This document shows, in pieces, positions 59,154 to 64,000 of a DNA stretch of 64,000 nucleotides; the stretch's first letter is position 1, and every line of letters starts with the position of its first letter. A model generated the notes under the pieces. The model was not told the DNA's origin. It did not search any database and was given only the letters and a program-made list of their open reading frames with translations. Origin of the DNA: Candidatus Gastranaerophilales bacterium (GTDB taxonomy: Bacteria; Cyanobacteriota; Vampirovibrionia; Gastranaerophilales; Gastranaerophilaceae); assembly GCA_944325105.1 (NCBI GenBank), contig CALUYW010000001.1, forward strand, positions 62,001-126,000, given 5' to 3'. The position numbers were made by a program, and so were the translations under genes.

Positions 59154-60119
59154 ATGAAAATTGCTCAGGTAAGTACTCGTCGCACACAGAAAAATACACT
59201 TAATTTTATAAATAATAAAATTGAGCCAAATGTTCAAAATGTAAAAAAAACTCCTCGGGGTGTTACTTCAAAGGTAAACAATGTTTTTATAGGGATAAAT
59301 TTTTTAATTTTAGCAGTGTGTTTGGCTGAACCTTTTTTAAGAAAAAAAGGTTTGGAGCTTGAAGGTGCGCTTTTGAAAAAAAATATAAATCAAGCAAATG
59401 GTGACATGAGAGGAATTATATCAGGCTTTCAGAAAAAAGCAGATGAAGTTTCAAATTTAATAAAACAGGGTTTTGAAAACTCTTTTGAGGATGTTTATGA
59501 AGATTCAAAGCTGCTAAGAAAGTTTGTGAGTGTTAAAGATTCTAAATTTCCAAAAATTATGGAAGAATACTCTAAAACAAGTGGCGAACTTTTTAGAAGG
59601 ACGGGCTTTTTGGATTCTGAGAATTTTAACAGTGTAGAGTATCGTGGAACTAAAGACTTTTTTGACCTGATAAAAGTAAGGAAAAACAAGCTGCGCGGTA
59701 TATATAATGGTGTTACTAAGAATTCATCAAATAGCGAAACATATGACGCAATGGTTGAATTTTGTCAAAGTGGAAAGGTATTTGCAAAGAATTGTTTTTT
59801 AACAAAAGGTAAAGATGGCAAGAAAACTTTTAAAACGGACAGAGCTTTTGTTTTTATGGGTGAGAATGATAATATAAAATCTGTTTTAAAAAGAATAAGA
59901 TATACGGGCGCTCAAGTTTCTCTCTCAAAATCATTTGTATATAAAAATAATACTTTATCAGGAATTGTAATAGATTCTGTTTTTGAAAATGGTTATTCGC
60001 CTAGTTATATGGAGTTATACAGAAGAAATAAAGAAGGCAAGATGATTGGCATTAAAACTAGAGAATTTGATTTAGAAAATCTTGATGATTATTTTTTGTA
60101 TGAATTTTTTGAGCTTTAA
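59154..60119 (+). CDS. Hypothetical protein with one membrane helix
   Basis: A 321-residue protein, not recognised. The first 40 residues are basic and polar, a hydrophobic helix is at about 45-62 (NVFIGINFLILAVCLAEPF), and the rest is a soluble, mostly helical domain (about 75-170) followed by a strand-rich part (about 200-321). A single N-terminal anchor with a large domain outside or inside is likely. Shine-Dalgarno AGGA precedes the ATG; a TATAAT at 59117-59122 may be its -10. It is divergent from lexA with only 88 bases between the starts. Confidence 0.6.
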   Translation: MKIAQVSTRRTQKNTLNFINNKIEPNVQNVKKTPRGVTSKVNNVFIGINFLILAVCLAEPFLRKKGLELEGALLKKNINQANGDMRGIISGFQKKADEVSNLIKQGFENSFEDVYEDSKLLRKFVSVKDSKFPKIMEEYSKTSGELFRRTGFLDSENFNSVEYRGTKDFFDLIKVRKNKLRGIYNGVTKNSSNSETYDAMVEFCQSGKVFAKNCFLTKGKDGKKTFKTDRAFVFMGENDNIKSVLKRIRYTGAQVSLSKSFVYKNNTLSGIVIDSVFENGYSPSYMELYRRNKEGKMIGIKTREFDLENLDDYFLYEFFEL

Positions 60120-60138
60120 TCTTATTTTGCGCTAAAAT
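60109..60138 (+). promoter_or_regulatory. Promoter for the chrA pair, predicted leaderless start
   Basis: TTGAGC (60109-60114) and TAAAAT (60133-60138) are 18 nt apart; TAAGAC then separates the -10 from the ATG at 60145. No Shine-Dalgarno is present. The -35 lies in the end of the hypothetical gene. Confidence 0.55.
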
Positions 60139-60144
60139 TAAGAC

Positions 60145-60690
60145 ATGAAAGTAAGACTAACGGAGCTTTTTATAATATGTGTTAAAGTAGGCGCACTGCT
60201 TTTAGGCGGCGGGTATGTTATCGTGCCGCTTTTGGTTAATGAGTTTTGCGAAAAAAGAAACTGGTTCACAAAGGAAGAAATTATTGACTTTTATGCTATG
60301 GGTCAGTGTGTACCGGGGATTATAGCGCCAAATACCATAATGTTTTTGGGCTACAAGTTAAGAGGCAAAACTGGCGCTATGTGCGCACTTTTGGGCTTAA
60401 CTTTAGCTCCTTTTGTATCAATTCTTTTGCTCGCGTCTTTTCTGGGGATGATAGCAAAATCGGTCATTATGAACGATATTTTTTGGGGCGTTAATATATC
60501 AATAATCATACTGATTTTTTTAACAGTAAAAGAGGTGTGGGGAGTTTCGGTTGTTGATAGAGCAACTTTTCTTATATTTTTATTTGCCTTTATATCTTGC
60601 TTAATGGGGGTTTCGCCCGTTATTATAATCATTCTTTCGGCCCTTTTTGGTGCTTTTAGAGTCCTTTATATAAGGAGATTGAAAGAATGA
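60145..60690 (+). CDS. chrA: Chromate transporter ChrA-like, N-terminal-type half protein
   Basis: A 181-residue membrane protein with one ChrA (CHR) domain: LGGGYVIVPLLVNEF (about 20-34), WFTKEEIIDFYAMGQCVPGIIAPN (about 40-63), then further helices. Short-chain ChrA proteins occur as pairs of homologous halves, and the two are thought to work together. The substrate in the host is unknown; chromate or another oxyanion is the family association. ATGA overlap with the second half gene. Confidence 0.85.
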   Translation: MKVRLTELFIICVKVGALLLGGGYVIVPLLVNEFCEKRNWFTKEEIIDFYAMGQCVPGIIAPNTIMFLGYKLRGKTGAMCALLGLTLAPFVSILLLASFLGMIAKSVIMNDIFWGVNISIIILIFLTVKEVWGVSVVDRATFLIFLFAFISCLMGVSPVIIIILSALFGAFRVLYIRRLKE

Positions 60691-61268
60691 TTTTAGTCCT
60701 TTTGTGTATGGAATTTGCAAAAATAGGCTTTTTCTCTCTTGGCGGAGGGTATGCAACATTGCCGTTTTTGTACCATATGTCAGAAGTTTACGGGTGGTTT
60801 AGCCCGCTTGAACTCTCAAGAATGCTTGCAATTTCAAGTATTACACCGGGGCCTGTAGGGCTAAATGTTGCTACTTTTGCGGGGTTTAAAACAGCAGGTA
60901 TTATAGGGTCTTTAATTGCAACTATGTCAATTATGCTGCCGTCTTTTTTGATGGTTGTGATAATTTCAAAAATGCTTAAAAAATTCAAAGACAGCCCCTA
61001 TCTTGATTCTGTAATGTATGCTCTAAGACCCGCAACGGCAGCTATGTTGGGGGCGGTTGCCTTTAGATTATTTAAAGATGCCATTATAAGAAATAGCGAT
61101 TTTTCGGGTGTAAATCTCCTAAATCTTCAAAACTATGTTGATTTAAAAGGCTTTTTGCTGCTTTTTATTTTATTTTTAATAAGTTTAAAAATAAAAAAAG
61201 ACCCGCTTATTTTTCTTGCATACGGTGCAATAGCAGGGATTTTGCTTCACATTAACCATATAATTTAG
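60687..61268 (+). CDS. chrA: Chromate transporter ChrA-like, second half protein
   Basis: A 193-residue paralogue of the preceding protein, with SLGGGYATLPFLYHM (about 17-31), ITPGPVGLNVATFAGF (about 51-66) and a similar set of about five helices. It is translationally coupled to the first half. Tail-to-tail overlap of 4 bases with the AlkD-like gene. Confidence 0.85.
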   Translation: MILVLLCMEFAKIGFFSLGGGYATLPFLYHMSEVYGWFSPLELSRMLAISSITPGPVGLNVATFAGFKTAGIIGSLIATMSIMLPSFLMVVIISKMLKKFKDSPYLDSVMYALRPATAAMLGAVAFRLFKDAIIRNSDFSGVNLLNLQNYVDLKGFLLLFILFLISLKIKKDPLIFLAYGAIAGILLHINHII

Positions 61269-61951
61269 CTCATGTAATATTTTCTCTGCTGCAGGGTTAG
61301 CCTTTCAATAGAATACCTTAGCATAGTCCTTGGCATAGTTTTGTGGTATTTATCAAGGAAATTAAGAAGAGTTTTTTCATCTTTTTTACCCACTTCTCTT
61401 AGCATCCACCCCAGAGCTTTTTGCATAAGGTCGTGTTTGTGCTCAAGAAATTTTTGCGCAAGCTCAAGTATTATACTAAAATCTCCGCTTTTAATGACGC
61501 TTTGCTGGGATACGACCGCCATTCTCTGCGACCAGAGGTGGTTGCTTTTTGCAAGTTCATTTATTATTTTCGGGTTTTTTGTTTCAATGTAATTTGCCCC
61601 GATAATCTTTGGTGCGCTTAAGTCTACCAAGTCCCAGTTGTTTATACGATGAGTATTTTTTGTATAAAGATTTAAAATGTCTTCTTTTTTGTCTGTTTTT
61701 TCATATATTAAAACCATCATCAAAAGCGCGCAGAGGCGAATTTCATGGTAGGGATCATTTAGCATATTTTGCAGATAATCAAGCGTTACTTTGTCGTAGT
61801 ATTTTTTTGCAATAACCCTGTTATTGGGAACGCATATGCCTAAAAACATATCCCCATAGCCATATTGCCCCTTTTTGGTTTTAAAAAACTTCATAAGGTG
61901 TTGGGCTTTTTCTTTGTTTTCTAAATTTTTTAAATCTTCAATTGCTCCCAT
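61265..61951 (-). CDS. DNA alkylation repair protein, AlkD-like
   Basis: A 228-residue all-helical HEAT-like protein of the DNA alkylation repair family. MKFFKTKKGQYGYGDMFLGICVPNNRVIAKKYYD (about 21-54, cited in parts) and NWDLVDLSAPKIIGAN (about 130) are typical of AlkD, which excises alkylated purines; the NWDLVD motif holds the catalytic Trp/Asp. The ATG has no Shine-Dalgarno and a perfect TATAAT ends 6 nt upstream, so the mRNA is predicted leaderless. Confidence 0.85.
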   Translation of the reverse strand: MGAIEDLKNLENKEKAQHLMKFFKTKKGQYGYGDMFLGICVPNNRVIAKKYYDKVTLDYLQNMLNDPYHEIRLCALLMMVLIYEKTDKKEDILNLYTKNTHRINNWDLVDLSAPKIIGANYIETKNPKIINELAKSNHLWSQRMAVVSQQSVIKSGDFSIILELAQKFLEHKHDLMQKALGWMLREVGKKDEKTLLNFLDKYHKTMPRTMLRYSIERLTLQQRKYYMS

Positions 61952-61957
61952 AAAAAA

Positions 61958-61963
61958 ATTATA
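61958..61963 (-). promoter_or_regulatory. -10 element 6 nt before the AlkD-like start
   Basis: A perfect TATAAT on the minus strand followed by six T and the ATG at 61951. No Shine-Dalgarno, no clear -35. Confidence 0.5.
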
Positions 61964-61994
61964 CTATGATATTTTTAAATAATAGGGGGTAAAA

Positions 61995-62861
61995 ATGAAA
62001 ACTATTAGTGTTGATAAAAATAAATGTACTCACTGCGGGCTCTGTGTAAGCGATTGCGTCAGCGGTTGTATAGGTTTTGACAGTGAAAATTTTCCAAAAA
62101 CCAACGATGAGGCAAGGTGTATTTCTTGTCAGCATTGTCTTGCAATATGCCCGACAGGAGCGCTTTCATTTAACGGTAAAAGCCCTCAAAACTCTTCTAC
62201 TGTAGGGTATAATGATATTTTAGACATTATAAAATCAAGAAGAAGCGTAAGGCAGTACTTGGATGAAGAGATACCTGAAGAAACTTTTAAAAAATTAAAA
62301 GACATGCTCCCGTACATTCCAACAGGTTGTAATAACCACTCGCTGCATTTTTCAATAGTTGAGAAAAAATCTGCAATGGATGTAATCAGAAAAAAAGTTA
62401 ACGATTTGCTTGTAAAAACTATGTCATATAAGGCGCTTTCCCCTATTATGAATAAGTTTTCAAGATATAAAGATGCTTTTTTAAACGGAGAAGATGTAAT
62501 TTTTAGGGGCGCTCCGCATATGATTGTGGTTTCATCCCCTCTTAGCGCACCTTGTGCTAATGTTGACCCGATAATAGCACTTAGTTACATTGAGCTTTAC
62601 GCTCAGCACTTGGGTCTTGGTACTTGTTGGTGCGGTTTTGCGCAGGCATGTTTAAAGTTTTTCCCGCAGTTGTGCGAAATGCTTGAAATACCATCTGGGT
62701 ATAAGCCTGTTTATGTAATGCTTTTAGGCTTACCTAAGGTAAAATATCAAAGAATGCCACAGCCTGAGCCTTATGAGATAACATCAATTAAAGAAATTCA
62801 CAAAAAAGACTCTTGCTTTTTCTGTAAGGTAAAAAGATTTGTGACGAATTTTTTAAGGTAA
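61995..62861 (+). CDS. Nitroreductase with N-terminal 2x[4Fe-4S] ferredoxin domain
   Basis: A 288-residue fusion. Residues 1-60 form a bacterial ferredoxin: C11, C14, C17 and C21 or C25, then C42, C45, C48 and C52 (CISCQHCLAICP). From about 72 follows an FMN nitroreductase domain (IIKSRRSVRQYLDEEIPEE, LGTCWCGFAQA, and a C-terminal LLGLPKVKYQRMPQPEP). The fusion is common in anaerobes, where electrons pass from the clusters to FMN. The substrate is unknown. GGGGG Shine-Dalgarno. It fits an anaerobic lifestyle. Confidence 0.88.
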   Translation: MKTISVDKNKCTHCGLCVSDCVSGCIGFDSENFPKTNDEARCISCQHCLAICPTGALSFNGKSPQNSSTVGYNDILDIIKSRRSVRQYLDEEIPEETFKKLKDMLPYIPTGCNNHSLHFSIVEKKSAMDVIRKKVNDLLVKTMSYKALSPIMNKFSRYKDAFLNGEDVIFRGAPHMIVVSSPLSAPCANVDPIIALSYIELYAQHLGLGTCWCGFAQACLKFFPQLCEMLEIPSGYKPVYVMLLGLPKVKYQRMPQPEPYEITSIKEIHKKDSCFFCKVKRFVTNFLR

Positions 62862-62879
62862 GAGGTAATTTATTTTATT

Positions 62880-62910
62880 AATACCCCTGTTTTATTAAAA
62901 CAGGGGTATT
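62880..62910. terminator. Hairpin between the nitroreductase and PTPS-like genes
   Basis: A 15-bp inverted repeat (AATACCCCTGTTTTA / TAAAACAGGGGTATT) sits between two convergent genes. Neither side has a strong T run, so it may act as a bidirectional transcript end or RNA stabiliser. Confidence 0.5.
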
Positions 62911-62919
62911 AATGCATGT

Positions 62920-63489
62920 TTACTTATTTTTGTTGTAGCCGCATTTTGGACAAATTCCATTAGAATTTAGCGCTATACCGCACAGAGGGCAGCGCTCAAG
63001 CGTTCTGTTGACTTCATAAGTTTCGCTCGCCGCATTAACTCCGCTTGTAAATGTAATTTTTGAAATATTTAATTTGTCCTTTAAAAGTTCATATACAATT
63101 TTAATCATACCCTCAACTGTCATTGTTTCTTTTGTAACAACGAGTCTGCAATCAGGGTATGCTGTTGCAAAGTCTGTTTTAAAGGCTGCACCTTTCATTG
63201 TGTTTTGCGGTGCACCGTTTTTAATGCCTTGTTTATCATAAACTTCTAAGATTGCAGGTAATAGTGGGTCGTCTTCTCTTAGTATTGTTGCGTGGTCAAA
63301 GTTTTTCAATACCGCCCAAGCCGTTTTTTGAATTTCGTTACAGGGAAATACCATATTCACACCTGTGTTTATAGTGTCTTCAACCTCAATAGTTAACACT
63401 CCCGTGTGCCCATGCAAGTATTGGGCTTCGCCCTTAAATCCGTAAAATCTGTGTGCATACTGCAAGTCAAAAGTCGTGATTGATTTCAT
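62920..63489 (-). CDS. 6-pyruvoyl-tetrahydropterin synthase/QueD-like protein with C-terminal zinc ribbon
   Basis: A 189-residue member of the PTPS/QueD superfamily. Zinc ligands H13 (YAHRFY) and H26, H28 (LHGH) are present, and FDHATIL (64-70) is the usual catalytic His/Asp region. The catalytic cysteine of QueD (Cys-x3-His-Gly-His) is replaced: the position is A22 (AQYLHGH). A four-Cys zinc ribbon (C167, C170, C180, C183) is added at the C-terminus. The protein is therefore unlikely to be ordinary QueD and its reaction is open. A GGAGA Shine-Dalgarno precedes the ATG. Neighbour DsrE gene lies 18 bases upstream, so co-transcription is likely. Confidence 0.75.
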   Translation of the reverse strand: MKSITTFDLQYAHRFYGFKGEAQYLHGHTGVLTIEVEDTINTGVNMVFPCNEIQKTAWAVLKNFDHATILREDDPLLPAILEVYDKQGIKNGAPQNTMKGAAFKTDFATAYPDCRLVVTKETMTVEGMIKIVYELLKDKLNISKITFTSGVNAASETYEVNRTLERCPLCGIALNSNGICPKCGYNKNK

Positions 63490-63507
63490 GCTTTTCTCCT
63501 TTTTACA

Positions 63508-64000
63508 CTATATAAACAAGTTTGAATTAGCACCGTTGCTTTCTGCTATGTATTTTGCAACGCCTGCTATTTCAACGCCCTCAATGAGTTCTTCTTCTTT
63601 GATACCCATAACATCCATGGACATATTGCAAGCAATAAACTTAATACCGCTTTTTTGTGCCGTTTGTATGAGTTCATTTAGGGTTGATATGTTTTTATTT
63701 TTCATTACCCATTTCATTAATTTTGAGCCAAAGCCAAGCATATTCATTTTAGACAATGTCAGTTTGTCTGCTCCGTTTGGCATCATAAGAGAAAACATAT
63801 TGTCTATAAAGCCTTTTTTAACTTTTTTGTTTGGTTTTCTAAGGACATTTAAACCCCAGAAAGTAAAGAACATAACGACATCCTTACCGCTTGCCTTTGC
63901 TCCGTTTGCAATGATAAATGAGGCGAGCACTTTGTCTAAATCATTTGAAAAAACTACTATGGTTTGAGCGTTTTTATCATTATTTTGTTTATTTTGGACT
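63508..64000 (-). CDS. DsrE/DsrF-like family protein, partial (5' end beyond the window)
   Basis: The frame is open from the window edge to the stop at 63508, giving at least 163 residues. Recognisable parts are TIVVFSNDLDKVLASFIIANGA, MFFTFWGLNVLRKPN and, later, KFIACNMSMDVMGI with the conserved Cys before a turn. This is the DsrE2-type group, small proteins linked to sulfur transfer. A GTG at 63930 is an internal possible start, but TIVVFSNDLDK upstream belongs to the family, so the true start lies outside. It precedes the PTPS-like gene in the same direction. Confidence 0.8.
   Translation of the reverse strand, partial: VQNKQNNDKNAQTIVVFSNDLDKVLASFIIANGAKASGKDVVMFFTFWGLNVLRKPNKKVKKGFIDNMFSLMMPNGADKLTLSKMNMLGFGSKLMKWVMKNKNISTLNELIQTAQKSGIKFIACNMSMDVMGIKEEELIEGVEIAGVAKYIAESNGANSNLFI

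Noticed and set aside
1-64000. CRISPR arrays, insertion sequences, prophage, tRNA or rRNA genes
   Set aside because: I looked for regular direct repeats, transposase motifs, phage genes and tRNA-like cloverleafs and saw none; a dedicated scan (tRNAscan-SE, Infernal) could still find a missed RNA.

Overview
The window is a 64 kb, low-GC, gene-dense bacterial chromosome segment with about 53 protein genes. I see no rRNA, tRNA, CRISPR array, prophage or insertion sequence. Several families point to the cyanobacterial side of the tree: a DUF3326 protein, a DUF1822-like domain, a NusB with a long N-terminal extension, a RecG with an N-terminal extension of about 110 residues, and a CHASE2-cyclase. 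No photosynthesis gene is visible. The best guess, by inference only, is a non-photosynthetic relative of cyanobacteria (Melainabacteria/Vampirovibrionia, e.g. gut Gastranaerophilales). Housekeeping genes dominate, so this looks like core chromosome.

Layout. 1-6.4 kb: the 3' end of a DAHP synthase, a GT-A-type glycosyltransferase, a glycogen-debranching enzyme with a DUF1015 partner, a lineage-type hypothetical and an SDR reductase. 6.4-14 kb: HU, ThrRS without a TGS domain, a 58-residue small protein, ROK glucokinase, then an operon with HolA, HolB, DUF3326 and a prepilin. 14-20.6 kb: cobalamin adenosyltransferase, GIY-YIG, Dus, a secreted TPR protein, BioG-BioC and a sigma-70 family factor. 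20.6-31.5 kb: a candidate small RNA, RibH, an AMIN-like membrane protein, a coiled-coil protein, a site-2 protease, RpsU, YajQ, NAD kinase, RecN, a hypothetical, FtsY and NusB. 31.5-42 kb: GT4, GlyS, an unusual DUF1822/zinc-finger/TonB-C membrane protein, RecG, a CHASE2 adenylate cyclase and CtpA. 42-49.8 kb: UPF0210 and ACT proteins, DeoC, a D-2-hydroxyacid dehydrogenase, a DctA/GltP symporter, YqeK, NadD and RqcH. 49.8-57.2 kb: PheT, a pseudouridine synthase, SerS, carbonic anhydrase, YidD, a sugar cytidylyltransferase with an ATP-grasp protein, and RpsO. 57.3-64 kb: a LexA-UmuC SOS operon, a hypothetical, a split ChrA pair, an AlkD-like protein, a ferredoxin-nitroreductase, a PTPS/QueD-like protein and a partial DsrE protein.

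The most striking signal is regulatory. At nine genes a -10 hexamer ends exactly 6 nt before the ATG and no Shine-Dalgarno is present; two more have 7 nt. These genes are predicted to make leaderless mRNAs, beside neighbours that carry strong Shine-Dalgarno sequences (rpsU has AAAGGAGGTG). The lexA promoter is one of them, and a 20-bp palindrome overlaps it as a likely LexA operator. Also notable are a hairpin that buries the ribH ribosome binding site, a G-less small-RNA candidate upstream of ribH, a PTPS-like protein without the family's catalytic cysteine, and the DUF1822/zinc-finger/TonB-C fusion.
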